This document shows positions 26,221 through 34,126 of a stretch of DNA of 64,000 nucleotides, one piece after another. The notes beneath the pieces are model-generated. The model saw only the letters and a list, made by a program, of their open reading frames with translations. It was not told the DNA's origin and ran no database searches. The stretch spans positions 372,001-436,000 of the forward strand of contig NZ_JANHLD010000004.1 of the NCBI RefSeq assembly GCF_028682455.1. The letters are read 5' to 3'. The translations under genes were made by a program, and so were the position numbers. Each line of letters begins with the position of its first letter. Position 1 is the first letter of the stretch. Source of the stretch: Pseudomonas putida (GTDB lineage Bacteria > Pseudomonadota > Gammaproteobacteria > Pseudomonadales > Pseudomonadaceae).

Positions 26221-26808
26221 ATGCTGGAATCATTACTCGTACCGACCGCGATCGTGGCCCTCGCCGAAATTGGCGACAAGACCCAATTGCTCGCGCTCAT
26301 CCTCGCGGCCCGCTTTCGCAAGCCCTGGCCGATCATCGCCGGTATCATCGCCGCCACCCTGGCCAATCATGCCGCCGCCGGTGCGGTAGGTGCCTGGTTC
26401 AGCACCTTCTTCTCCGCCGCTACCCTGCACTGGATTCTCGCCGCCAGCTTTGCTGCCACTGCGTTGTGGACACTGATTCCCGACAAGATGGACGATGACG
26501 AAGCCAGCACGGCCCGTCGCTTCGGCCCATTCCTGACCACACTGATTGCGTTCTTCATTGCCGAGATCGGTGACAAGACCCAGGTCGCCACGGTCATGCT
26601 GGCTGCGCAATACCCGCACCTGATCATGGTCATCATTGGTACCACCCTGGGGATGTTGATTGCCAACGTGCCGGTGGTATTGGCGGGCAACTTCGCCGCC
26701 GAGAAACTGCCGTTGACCCTGATTCGTCGCCTGGCGTCGGCCGCCTTCTTCGTGCTGGCGGGCGTGGCGGTGTATTCGGCGATGCAGGTCAGTGGCTGGA
26801 TCGGGTAA
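26221..26808 (+). CDS. TMEM165/GDT1 family cation exporter (probable Mn2+ exporter)
   Basis: A 195-residue inner membrane protein with six hydrophobic segments in two inverted halves. Each half carries the family motif: AEIGDKTQLLALIL near residues 14-27 and AEIGDKTQVATVML near 113-126. Bacterial and eukaryotic members export Mn2+ (and Ca2+) by cation/proton exchange. The riboswitch in front of it supports a role in manganese detoxification. It is transcribed alone; a REP palindrome with a T run closes the transcript. Confidence 0.92.
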   Translation: MLESLLVPTAIVALAEIGDKTQLLALILAARFRKPWPIIAGIIAATLANHAAAGAVGAWFSTFFSAATLHWILAASFAATALWTLIPDKMDDDEASTARRFGPFLTTLIAFFIAEIGDKTQVATVMLAAQYPHLIMVIIGTTLGMLIANVPVVLAGNFAAEKLPLTLIRRLASAAFFVLAGVAVYSAMQVSGWIG

Positions 26809-26812
26809 CTGA

Positions 26813-26866
26813 TCGCGGGGCAAGCCCGCTCCCACCAATGCCTGTGGGAGCGGGCTTGCCCCGCGA
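26813..26866. repeat. REP-type palindrome, full, acting as terminator
   Basis: A pair of 23-base perfect arms (26813-26835 and 26844-26866) with an 8-base loop, core GGGGCAAGCCCGCTCCCAC. It lies between the convergent GDT1 and M48 protease genes and is followed by CGTTTTTG, so it probably also ends transcription. Confidence 0.9.
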
Positions 26867-26874
26867 CGTTTTTG

Positions 26875-27690
26875 TTACTTCTTGGCCTGCTCGTACAACG
26901 GCATCACCTTGGGAATCGCCGCCTGCAACGAAGCCTGGCGGCTGGCGGACGCCGGGTGAGTGCTCATGAACTCAGGCTGCGAGCCACCCGATGCCTGGGC
27001 CATCTTGTCCCACAGGGTGATCGCCGCATTCGGGTTGTAGCCGGCACGGGCCGCCAGCTCCAGGCCAATCAGGTCGGCCTCGTTCTCGTTGGCACGGCTG
27101 TTGGGCAGGGTCATGCTGTACTGCACCACGGTGTCGGCCAGCGCCAGGCTGTCCTGGCCCAGGCCCAGCAGGGCACCCGCGCCGGAGCGCGCCATCTGGA
27201 TGCCATAGGCCTTGGACATGGCTTCACGACCGTGCTCACGCAGGGCGTGGGCGATTTCGTGGCCCATGACCGCGGCAATCTCGTCATCGGTCAGCTTGAG
27301 CTTGTCGATCAGGCCTGTGTAGAAAAAGATCTTGCCGCCCGGGCCGCAGTTCGCGTTGAGCTCGTCGCTCTTGATCAGGTTGACCTCCCAGTTCCACTGC
27401 GCCGCATCCGGGCGGAACTTGGGAGCCTGGGCAATCAGACGGTCGGCAATCACCTGCACGCGCTTGGCAGTAGCGCTGGTCTTGTCGACGGCGCCCTGGC
27501 TCGAGGCTTCGCTCAGGGTCTGCTGGTAGGACTGCGCATACATCTGGTTGACCTCATCGGTCGACAGCATGCTGAACATATATTGCTGACGCTCGACACC
27601 CACGGCGCCGCCGCTGGTGGTGTTCACTGCCTGGCATCCAGAAAGCAGCACGCTGGCGCTCAGGGCGCCAATTACAAAAGACTTACGCAT
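26875..27690 (-). CDS. M48 family lipoprotein metalloprotease (LoiP/YggG-like)
   Basis: A 271-residue zinc protease attached to the outer membrane. The signal peptide MRKSFVIGALSASVLLSGCQ ends in a lipobox (Cys19). The active site AAVMGHEIAHALREHGREA has the HExxH motif, and the third ligand is in NENEADLIGLELAARAGYNP. This layout matches the E. coli LoiP/BepA-related group, which degrades misfolded outer membrane proteins. The start at 27690 has GGAG seven bases upstream; a longer in-frame extension does not look coding. Confidence 0.92.
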   Translation of the reverse strand: MRKSFVIGALSASVLLSGCQAVNTTSGGAVGVERQQYMFSMLSTDEVNQMYAQSYQQTLSEASSQGAVDKTSATAKRVQVIADRLIAQAPKFRPDAAQWNWEVNLIKSDELNANCGPGGKIFFYTGLIDKLKLTDDEIAAVMGHEIAHALREHGREAMSKAYGIQMARSGAGALLGLGQDSLALADTVVQYSMTLPNSRANENEADLIGLELAARAGYNPNAAITLWDKMAQASGGSQPEFMSTHPASASRQASLQAAIPKVMPLYEQAKK

Positions 27691-27778
27691 GAAAACACTC
27701 CATTCGAACATGCCGCGTATCCTAGGCCGACTCGATTGAGCCCGCCACATCCCGGACAAAGAATTCTCCAGACGGCGC

Positions 27779-27806
27779 TCATGCTTTGACCTGCACGGGC
27801 CGATAA
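27779..27806 (+). promoter_or_regulatory. FliA (sigma-28) type promoter of the chemoreceptor gene
   Basis: TCATGCTT (27779-27786), a 12-base spacer and GCCGATAA (27799-27806). The -10 half is a perfect match to the sigma-28 consensus and the -35 half matches TCAAGTTT at six of eight positions. It is 38 bases before the start codon of a chemoreceptor gene, the usual target class of FliA. Confidence 0.75.
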
Positions 27807-27844
27807 CGCAAGGCAGACGAATTTTCTTGCGCGTGGAGCCTTTA

Positions 27845-29986
27845 ATGAAGTTCAGGTCGATCCAGTTTTCCGTCGCAGCCCTTGCCGGCGCCATTGTGCT
27901 GAGCATAGTCGCCGCCCTGGTGCTCTACGCGGTGTACTCGGGCCAGCGTACCCAGGAGCTGGTGCAAACCCGCACCCAGCAGCAGTTCGAGGCAGTGATC
28001 GAGCAGCGCCTGACGGCCCTGGCCCGCACCCAGGTCAGTGAAATCCAGCGCGGCCTGGAAGCGCCCCTGTTGATCGCCCACGGGCTGGCCACCACCAACG
28101 CCATGCTGGGCATGAAGGATGCCAGCGGCAAACCCCAACTGGTGATCGAGCGCCAGCAACTGATCGCCCTGCTCAAGCAGACGGCCGTGACCAATCCGCT
28201 GATCCTGGGCACTTACCTGGGCTGGGAAGCCGGCGCCCTGGATAACGACGACAGCCGCTTCGTGGGTTCCTCCATCATCGGTATCGACAACGCCACCGGC
28301 CGCTTCCTGCCCTGGTGGTTCCGCAACGATGACGGCAGCCTGGGCCAGGACAAACTGGCCGACGTCAACGACCAGACCATCCTCGCCACCGGCGTACGCG
28401 CCAGCGAGTACTACCTGTGCCCGCGGGAGTCGAAGAAGGCCTGCGTGATCGACCCGGCACCCTACGAAGTCGGCAACAAGGTGGTAATGCTCGCCTCCTT
28501 CGTCGAACCCATCATGATCGACGGCACCTTCCAGGGCATCGCCGGTGCCGACCTGTCGGTGAACTTCATCCAGGAACTGCTCAATACAGCCGACCATCAA
28601 CTCTATGACGGTGCAGGCGAACTGGCACTGGTGTCCGGCAACGGCCGCCTGGTGGCCTTCACCAAAGACCCGGGCAAGTTCGGCGCGAAAGCCAGCGAGG
28701 TGCTCGACGCCAGCGTCGCCAGCACCTTGAGCCAGCTCAGTGGTGAAACCCTGCGCTACCAGGTCGATCAAGCGGCCGGACGCATCGAGCTGTACCTGCC
28801 CTTCAAGATCGGCAATACCGACGCCCGCTGGACCCTGCTGCTGGAGTTGCCGCTGAGCGCGGTGATGGCCGACGTCAATAAACTGCAGGACGAACTCAGC
28901 AACCAGCGCCGCACCGACCTCACCGGCATGACCGTGGTGGGCCTGGGTATCGCGGCCCTGGGCCTGCTGGTGATCTGGCTGCTGGCCCACGGCATCGCCC
29001 GGCCGCTGCGCCAGATGGTGGCCATGCTCGATGACATCGCCCAGGGCGAAGGCGATCTGACTCGCCGCCTGACCAGCGACCGTGCCGATGAGCTGGGCTC
29101 GATCGCCAAGGGCTTCAACACCTTCCTGAGCAAGTTGCAGGCGATGATCAGCCAGGTGGTGGCCTCGGTGCAGAAGGTCAGCGACTCCTCGGAGCACACC
29201 GCCGACATCGCCATCCGCACCAACCAGGGCGTGCACAAGCAGATGGCCGAGATCGACCTGGTGGCCACCGCCGTGCACGAAATGACCGCCACCGCCCAGG
29301 ATGTGGCACGCAATGCTACCCATGCCGCCCAGGCGGCCAGCAACGCCGACCAGGCGGCCCACCAGGGCCTGCAGATCGTGCGCGATACGTCCCACTCGAT
29401 CAGCGCCCTGGCCGAAGAAATCGGCCGGGCGGTAGGCGTGGTACAAACCCTGGCCCGCGACAGCGAGAACATCAACGCGATCCTCACCGCCATCCGCGCG
29501 ATTGCCGAGCAGACCAACCTGCTGGCCCTCAACGCGGCCATCGAGGCGGCGCGGGCGGGCGAACAGGGCCGGGGCTTTGCGGTGGTGGCCGACGAGGTGC
29601 GCAACCTGGCGCAGAAAACCCAGCAGGCCACCGAAGAAATCCAGCAGATGATCCAGCAGCTGCAGCAAGGCACCCGCGATGTGGTGCGGGTAATGGAAGA
29701 CAGCCAGGGCAAGACCGACGACAGCGTGCAACAGGCCGCCCGCGCCGCCCAGGCGCTGGAGAGCATCACCCAGGCAGTGTCGGTGATCAACGACATGAAC
29801 ACCCAGATCGCCAGTGCGGCCGAAGAACAGAGCGCGGTGGCCGAAGACATCAACCGCAATGTGATCAATATCGGCCAGGTGGCCAACGAGGTGGCCGGCG
29901 GGGCGGACGAGTCCAGCACTGCCAGTGCCGAACTGACCAAGCTGGCCGAGCAACAGCGGCGGTTGATCAATCAGTTCAGGGTTTGA
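27845..29986 (+). CDS. Methyl-accepting chemotaxis protein, dCache type
   Basis: A 713-residue chemoreceptor. TM1 spans about residues 9-30, a dCache-type periplasmic ligand domain about 35-355, and TM2 about 360-381 (MTVVGLGIAALGLLVIWLLA). HAMP follows, then the cytoplasmic hairpin with the tip EQTNLLALNAAIEAARAGEQ. The ligand domain has the WWFRNDDG and ASEYYLC segments and the IAGADLSVNFIQ strand. This is the size class that binds amino acids, polyamines or organic acids; the ligand cannot be called. The start at 27845 is preceded by GGAG; an upstream GTG-type start is less likely. It has its own FliA-type promoter. Confidence 0.93.
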   Translation: MKFRSIQFSVAALAGAIVLSIVAALVLYAVYSGQRTQELVQTRTQQQFEAVIEQRLTALARTQVSEIQRGLEAPLLIAHGLATTNAMLGMKDASGKPQLVIERQQLIALLKQTAVTNPLILGTYLGWEAGALDNDDSRFVGSSIIGIDNATGRFLPWWFRNDDGSLGQDKLADVNDQTILATGVRASEYYLCPRESKKACVIDPAPYEVGNKVVMLASFVEPIMIDGTFQGIAGADLSVNFIQELLNTADHQLYDGAGELALVSGNGRLVAFTKDPGKFGAKASEVLDASVASTLSQLSGETLRYQVDQAAGRIELYLPFKIGNTDARWTLLLELPLSAVMADVNKLQDELSNQRRTDLTGMTVVGLGIAALGLLVIWLLAHGIARPLRQMVAMLDDIAQGEGDLTRRLTSDRADELGSIAKGFNTFLSKLQAMISQVVASVQKVSDSSEHTADIAIRTNQGVHKQMAEIDLVATAVHEMTATAQDVARNATHAAQAASNADQAAHQGLQIVRDTSHSISALAEEIGRAVGVVQTLARDSENINAILTAIRAIAEQTNLLALNAAIEAARAGEQGRGFAVVADEVRNLAQKTQQATEEIQQMIQQLQQGTRDVVRVMEDSQGKTDDSVQQAARAAQALESITQAVSVINDMNTQIASAAEEQSAVAEDINRNVINIGQVANEVAGGADESSTASAELTKLAEQQRRLINQFRV

Positions 29987-29991
29987 ACTCA

Positions 29992-30015
29992 TCGCGGGGC
30001 AAGCCCGCGCCTACA
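29992..30015. repeat. REP-type element, single half
   Basis: TCGCGGGGCAAGCCCGCGCC plus TACA directly after the chemoreceptor stop, one arm of the REP palindrome. Confidence 0.7.
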
Positions 30016-30026
30016 GCAGGGAGATC

Positions 30027-30647
30027 TCAGGCCGGGGTCAGGCACTCTGGCCCATTGAGCTTCGGATCATTCACGAAGTTGGCCAGCACCCGCTCACGCA
30101 ACGGCGCCTGGGTGCTGGCCAGCAATTCATACAGCCGCGCCGGCGATGTCTCCGGGTCCAGCCACAGCGCCTGCCCTGCGGCATCGAGGATCAGCGGTCG
30201 ACGCTGGTTCAACGCCGCCTGAGTCACCACCGCCGTGCTCAACCAGACCTGGTCCTGCACCGGGTACGCCTCCCAGATCGCCGCAAAGAACAGTGACGAG
30301 CCTTCCCCCGGTGTCAACCAGTAGGGGCGCTTGCGCTGGGTGCCGCGCCACTCGTAGAAACCATTGGCCGGCATCAGGCAGCGGCGCAGGCGAAAGGCCT
30401 CGCGAAACATCGGCTGCTCGGCCAGGGTCTCGGCCCGGGCATGGGCGGGTGTGCGCGAGAGGTCCGTGAGCCAGGCCGGGGTCAATCCCCAGCGCGCTCG
30501 CGCGAGTGCCGGCTGGCCGTCGAGCTGGCGCTGGATGAGTACCGAATTACCGGGAGAAATGTTCCATTGCGCCTGCTGGTCGGTCGGAAACCCCGGCAAT
30601 GCTGCAAAGGCGGGAGACCAGCGAAACAGCGCATAACGTCCACACAT
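30027..30647 (-). CDS. SRAP family (YedK/HMCES-like) protein with altered catalytic residues
   Basis: A 206-residue member of the family that forms a thiazolidine crosslink with abasic sites in single-stranded DNA and protects them. The N-terminal Cys2 (MCGRYALFRW) and the glutamate in NGFYEWRG (E99) are present. In E. coli YedK the other active residues are Asn75 (N-A-R-x-E-T) and His160 (H-x-R-M-P). Here the first position is His (AHARAETL, H69) and the second is Asn (NQRRPLIL, N147), with about five residues missing before it. The two residues thus look exchanged. It ends 27 bases after the chemoreceptor on the opposite strand. Confidence 0.88.
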   Translation of the reverse strand: MCGRYALFRWSPAFAALPGFPTDQQAQWNISPGNSVLIQRQLDGQPALARARWGLTPAWLTDLSRTPAHARAETLAEQPMFREAFRLRRCLMPANGFYEWRGTQRKRPYWLTPGEGSSLFFAAIWEAYPVQDQVWLSTAVVTQAALNQRRPLILDAAGQALWLDPETSPARLYELLASTQAPLRERVLANFVNDPKLNGPECLTPA

Positions 30648-30660
30648 GAGGAATAAAGAC

Positions 30661-30921
30661 CTAGCAAATCAGGGTTCCGGGAATGTTCTCCGGCTCGTCG
30701 CCAGCCAGTGGCTGGGCGGCATTGTACGCGGCGATCAACTGGCGTGCGTAATCGGCCTGCTCATCCGCCACCGCCAGCCCCAGAAGGCCCTGCATCGGCA
30801 GATCGCCCATGGCGCCGATCAGGTCGCGCCCCACCAGGTGCACTGCGACGCCCTCGCTATCGAGCATACCGATCAGCATTTGCGCTTCCAGCAGACTTTC
30901 CGGCTCATAGATTCGTTGCAT
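30661..30921 (-). CDS. DUF2007 domain protein
   Basis: An 86-residue small soluble protein starting MQRIYEPESLLEAQMLIGML. This is the DUF2007 pattern, a small alpha/beta fold related to signal-transducing PII-like domains, with the GRDLIGAMGDLPMQGLLGLA segment. Its start codon shares one base with the stop of the upstream zinc-ribbon gene (30921), so the two are co-translated. The function is unknown; possibly protein-protein regulation. Confidence 0.8.
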   Translation of the reverse strand: MQRIYEPESLLEAQMLIGMLDSEGVAVHLVGRDLIGAMGDLPMQGLLGLAVADEQADYARQLIAAYNAAQPLAGDEPENIPGTLIC

Positions 30922-31103
30922 CAGTCGTTCTCACCGTAGACATCGAGCATCCATTCGTCACCATGCACCTGTAGAACAAAGCGGATGGGCTTGCAGCACA
31001 CCTGGCAGTCCTCGATGTATTCCTGATCGCCACCGGACAGATCTACCGTCGTCTCAACTTCTTCACCGCAATAAGGACAATCGTAGAACGCAGCTTCGAG
31101 CAT
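30921..31103 (-). CDS. CPXCG-motif cysteine-rich small protein
   Basis: A 60-residue protein with two cysteine pairs, CPYCG near residue 10 and CQVCC near residue 34. They form a probable zinc ribbon and are the hallmark of this uncharacterised proteobacterial family. The start at 31103 is chosen because a GGAGG site lies six bases before it; a GTG four codons upstream would include that site. It is followed directly by the DUF2007 gene. Confidence 0.82.
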   Translation of the reverse strand: MLEAAFYDCPYCGEEVETTVDLSGGDQEYIEDCQVCCKPIRFVLQVHGDEWMLDVYGEND

Positions 31104-31224
31104 CGCGGCCTCCACAGTGACTTGTGCGTATAATTGCCGGTCTATTTACAGGACCTGCGCGTGTTCGAGCCGTTTTTCGAGCCCCGGCCCTACCTATTAC
31201 CCTAGCCGTTTCCAACAAGAGAGC

Positions 31225-32391
31225 ATGATGGGCGAATTCGATGCCATCCGACCGTACGACGACGCTGAGGTCCCTGCCGTTCTGGCACGCCTGCTCAGCG
31301 ACCCGGCATTCCTCGATATCCTCACCCACTTCCGCTTCCCGCGCATGGCTGGCGCCTTCGGCTGGCTGCTCAAGCCGCTGATCGCCCGGCGCCTGCGCAA
31401 AGAGTTCGCCGGGGTCAGCTGTGTCTCGACCCTGCAGGACAAGGTCGAGTACTACGTCGACCACACCATCGAGCGAGCCACCGACGGGGTGACCTACACC
31501 GGCGTCGAGCTGCTCAAGTCCGGTACCGCCTACCTGTTCCTGGCCAACCACCGCGACATCGTCATGGACCCGGCCTTCGTCAACTATGCCGTGTACCACG
31601 CCGGCCTGCCGACGCCACGGATCGCCATCGGCGACAACCTGCTGCAAAAGCCGTTCGTCAGCGACATGATGCGTCTGAACAAGAGCTTCATCGTTCACCG
31701 CTCGATCACCGGTCGCCGGGAGAAACTCGCCGCCTACCAGCTGCTGTCGGCGTACATCAATCATTCGATTCGCAACGACGGCCAGTCGATCTGGATTGCC
31801 CAGGCCGAAGGCCGGGCCAAGGACGGCGACGATCGCACCGATTCGGCGATCCTCAAAATGTTCCACATGAGCCGCAAGGACGAGCCGTTCGGCGCAGTGA
31901 TCCAGTCGCTGAACCTGAGCCCGGTGTCGATCAGCTACGAATACGATCCGTGCGACCAGGCCAAGGCGCGAGAGCTGTACATCCGCGCCACCACTGGCAC
32001 CTACAGCAAGGCACCGGGTGAAGATGACCTGAGCATCGCTCAGGGCATTACCGGCTACAAGGGGCGGGTCCACATCAACTTCGCACCACCGGTGACCGCG
32101 TTCTTCGAGGACACCAAGCAACTGGCGGCGGAAATCGACCGGCAGATTCTGGGCGGCTACCGGTTGTTCCCGGCGCATTACCTGGCGTATGCGCAGTGGG
32201 CCGATGCCGATCCCGCGCTGGATGTGCCCAAGGCTGACAAGGTATTTGCGGCCGACGAACTGGCCCGTGCCCAGGCCGAATGGCAGCGCCGCCTGGACGC
32301 CTGCCCGGCCGAGCACCGGCCGTACCTGGTGTTGCAGTATGCGATGCCGGTGCGTAACCAGTATCGGGTCAAGGCAGGGTTGGCGCTTTGA
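31225..32391 (+). CDS. 1-acylglycerol-3-phosphate O-acyltransferase-like protein
   Basis: A 388-residue acyltransferase. The HX4D motif is in LANHRDIVMDPAF near residues 108-120 and is followed by GDNLLQKPFVSDMM and NKSFIVHRSITGRREK, the glycerol-phosphate binding blocks. There is no clear membrane segment, so membrane contact is probably peripheral. The enzyme is longer than PlsC and belongs to a distinct pseudomonad group; the acceptor is uncertain. Two adjacent ATG codons exist (31225 and 31228) behind AGAGAG; either could be used. Confidence 0.87.
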   Translation: MMGEFDAIRPYDDAEVPAVLARLLSDPAFLDILTHFRFPRMAGAFGWLLKPLIARRLRKEFAGVSCVSTLQDKVEYYVDHTIERATDGVTYTGVELLKSGTAYLFLANHRDIVMDPAFVNYAVYHAGLPTPRIAIGDNLLQKPFVSDMMRLNKSFIVHRSITGRREKLAAYQLLSAYINHSIRNDGQSIWIAQAEGRAKDGDDRTDSAILKMFHMSRKDEPFGAVIQSLNLSPVSISYEYDPCDQAKARELYIRATTGTYSKAPGEDDLSIAQGITGYKGRVHINFAPPVTAFFEDTKQLAAEIDRQILGGYRLFPAHYLAYAQWADADPALDVPKADKVFAADELARAQAEWQRRLDACPAEHRPYLVLQYAMPVRNQYRVKAGLAL

Positions 32392-32396
32392 TGCAA

Positions 32397-32447
32397 TCGC
32401 GTGGCAAGCCTGCGCCCACCTTGTGTGGGAGAGGGCTTGCCACGCGA
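32397..32447. repeat. REP-type palindrome, full
   Basis: Arms 32397-32419 (TCGCGTGGCAAGCCTGCGCC plus CAC) and 32425-32447 with two mismatches. It lies between the convergent acyltransferase and small membrane protein genes. Confidence 0.85.
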
Positions 32448-32451
32448 CGTA

Positions 32452-32712
32452 TTACACCCAGGTACTGAACCAGGACAGCAACAAGGCCAATGCCAGGAAG
32501 GCAAAACCCAGGATGTAGTAGAAACGGTTGATACGCAGGGTCATGCCGTCGACCACTGCCTCGTCGCTCACAGCACCCGCCAGGGCCTGGGCCTCGCGGC
32601 GTCGGGCACTGTGCAGCAACAGGCCGCCAGGGCAGGTAATCAGCAACGCCAGCACGTTGATCAGCTTGGCCGGATGGGCAGCAATCAGCGCCCAGAGCAT
32701 TTGCAACGACAT
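32452..32712 (-). CDS. Small membrane protein, two predicted TM segments
   Basis: An 86-residue protein with hydrophobic segments around LINVLALLITCPGGLLLHS (residues about 17-35) and YYILGFAFLALALLLSWFST. The linker between them contains RRREAQALAG. I do not recognise a family. The reading frame has normal pseudomonad codon use, and homologues in this position are common as I recall. Confidence 0.65.
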   Translation of the reverse strand: MSLQMLWALIAAHPAKLINVLALLITCPGGLLLHSARRREAQALAGAVSDEAVVDGMTLRINRFYYILGFAFLALALLLSWFSTWV

Positions 32713-32859
32713 TACACAACCTCGAAGTCATACATCGGCGGGCATTCTACCCAAGCCTCGGTGCAAGTCCCGTCCTTTTCGACCAACGACCAGCATCGTC
32801 ACACGATCGTCATCCTCACGCGCGAACATACCGGCCCTCGTGACCAAACGGAGCTTGTC

Positions 32860-33066
32860 ATGCTGCACGCCGAAAACCAGGACCGCCTCTACCTGATCGC
32901 ACCAAGCGATGAACAGCAAGCGCTGATCGACGGCCTGGCCTTCAATGTCCAGGACCGCCAATGGCTGGTGTATTGCGCCCTCGGCGGCCACTCCCACGAT
33001 GACCTGCCAGAGGTCGACGGCCAGACCGGCATCAGCGTGCTGGACTTCTACGTCGAAGCGGCCTGA
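32860..33066 (+). CDS. Small hypothetical protein, 68 residues
   Basis: A short acidic soluble protein (MLHAENQDRLYLIAPSDEQQ and ending SVLDFYVEAA). The start at 32860 has CGGAG seven bases upstream, and a strong terminator follows the stop, both signs of a real gene. There is no recognised domain. Confidence 0.65.
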   Translation: MLHAENQDRLYLIAPSDEQQALIDGLAFNVQDRQWLVYCALGGHSHDDLPEVDGQTGISVLDFYVEAA

Positions 33067-33081
33067 AGTCCGCGCAAAAAG

Positions 33082-33117
33082 AAGCCCGATGCCTGCAGAA
33101 CAGGCATCGGGCTTTTT
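33082..33117 (+). terminator. Intrinsic terminator
   Basis: AAGCCCGATGCCTG (33082-33095) pairs perfectly with CAGGCATCGGGCTT (33101-33114), followed by T residues. It closes the 68-residue gene and faces the convergent yajG-type gene. Confidence 0.93.
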
Positions 33118-33130
33118 TTGTGCGTCGGGT

Positions 33131-33715
33131 TTACTCGCCCAGGATCTGACCGATGGCCTGGTCCTTGAACAGGCGAGTCAAGGCGTCGCTCAGTACGTCG
33201 CTGACCAGCTTGGTGTTGGTTTCCTGGTTGGGTGCCATGCCGAAGCGCTGGTCCAGGGAGGCGCCGTAGCGGCCGCTATAGCGTCGGTTGGCATTGGACA
33301 CGTCGGCCTTGAAGGTCGCGCCGATGGTGGCTTCGGTCACGTACATGCCTTCCTTGGGCGACTGGTACTTGAGCTCGGCCAGGGTCACGGTCAACTGCGG
33401 GGCGTTGTAGGCGTTCGGGGTGGGGGTGAAGCCGAGCAGGCGCACTGCCGCTTCGGCCTGTGCCTGCAGCTTGGGCAGGATATCGTTGCCGGTCACGGTG
33501 ATGGCGCTGGTTTCAGGGTACAGGCCACCACGGGTGCCCAGGGTTTGTGTACCACGCCCGTCAACCACCTTGACCACCACGGGCTGGCCGTGGCCTACCG
33601 GGGCAAGCTGGGCGGTGAGTTTGGGCTGCGGGCTGAGCTGTTGCGGGCTGTGGGCACAACCGACCAGGGTCAGACTGGTCACCGCGATCAAACCGAACAA
33701 CAAACGTTGCAACAT
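33131..33715 (-). CDS. YajG family lipoprotein
   Basis: A 194-residue lipoprotein with signal peptide MLQRLLFGLIAVTSLTLVGC and lipobox Cys20. The mature part has the YajG pattern of LAPVGHGQPVVVKVVDGRGT near the start and a domain containing LTVTLAELKYQSPKEG. The role in the envelope is unknown. The start at 33715 has GGAG eight bases upstream; an ATG two codons earlier is too close to it. Confidence 0.85.
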   Translation of the reverse strand: MLQRLLFGLIAVTSLTLVGCAHSPQQLSPQPKLTAQLAPVGHGQPVVVKVVDGRGTQTLGTRGGLYPETSAITVTGNDILPKLQAQAEAAVRLLGFTPTPNAYNAPQLTVTLAELKYQSPKEGMYVTEATIGATFKADVSNANRRYSGRYGASLDQRFGMAPNQETNTKLVSDVLSDALTRLFKDQAIGQILGE

Positions 33716-33892
33716 GCTCATCTCTCCAGAATAGGCAGCAAAGGCCGCCAGTATAACCAGCACTACGCGGCCCAGCCATCAGCCTGCCACTGCTGATTGA
33801 GACCGCCCGGCAAGCCTGCGGTTCGCTGTCACAATCGTTTCATCACCCCACGGCTATGCTGGCGCCCAGAACACTGAACGAGGTATCACGTC

Positions 33893-34126
33893 ATGTCCCG
33901 GTTCTGGACTTCACTGTTTGGCCGCACGCCCATGCGCAGCTTCGCCCGCCTCGACAAGCAGGGCCATTGCCTGGCGTTCAAGCAATGCACGGTGCAACCC
34001 AGTGGCGACGATTGGGTGGAAATCGACGAAATTCGCCTGGCCTGGCTCAACCGCCCCCTGCCCGCCAGCGCACGGGTTTGCCCGCCTGCGCGCGGCAACT
34101 GGGTGCAGCGCAGCTTGGCCGCCTGA
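33893..34126 (+). CDS. Small hypothetical protein, 77 residues
   Basis: A basic 77-residue protein (MSRFWTSLFGRTPMRSFARL) with one cysteine in FKQCTVQPSGDDWVEI and another in RVCPPARGNW. A GAGG site lies upstream. No family is recognised. Codon use fits the genome, and it is the only reasonable reading of this stretch. Confidence 0.65.
   Translation: MSRFWTSLFGRTPMRSFARLDKQGHCLAFKQCTVQPSGDDWVEIDEIRLAWLNRPLPASARVCPPARGNWVQRSLAA

Noticed and set aside
25976..26233. Small genes on either strand inside the riboswitch region
   Set aside because: The frames cross the conserved aptamer blocks and lack ribosome sites.
27842..29992. A 716-codon open frame antisense to the chemoreceptor
   Set aside because: Shadow of the high-GC chemoreceptor gene, composition His/Gly/Gln-rich without any motif.
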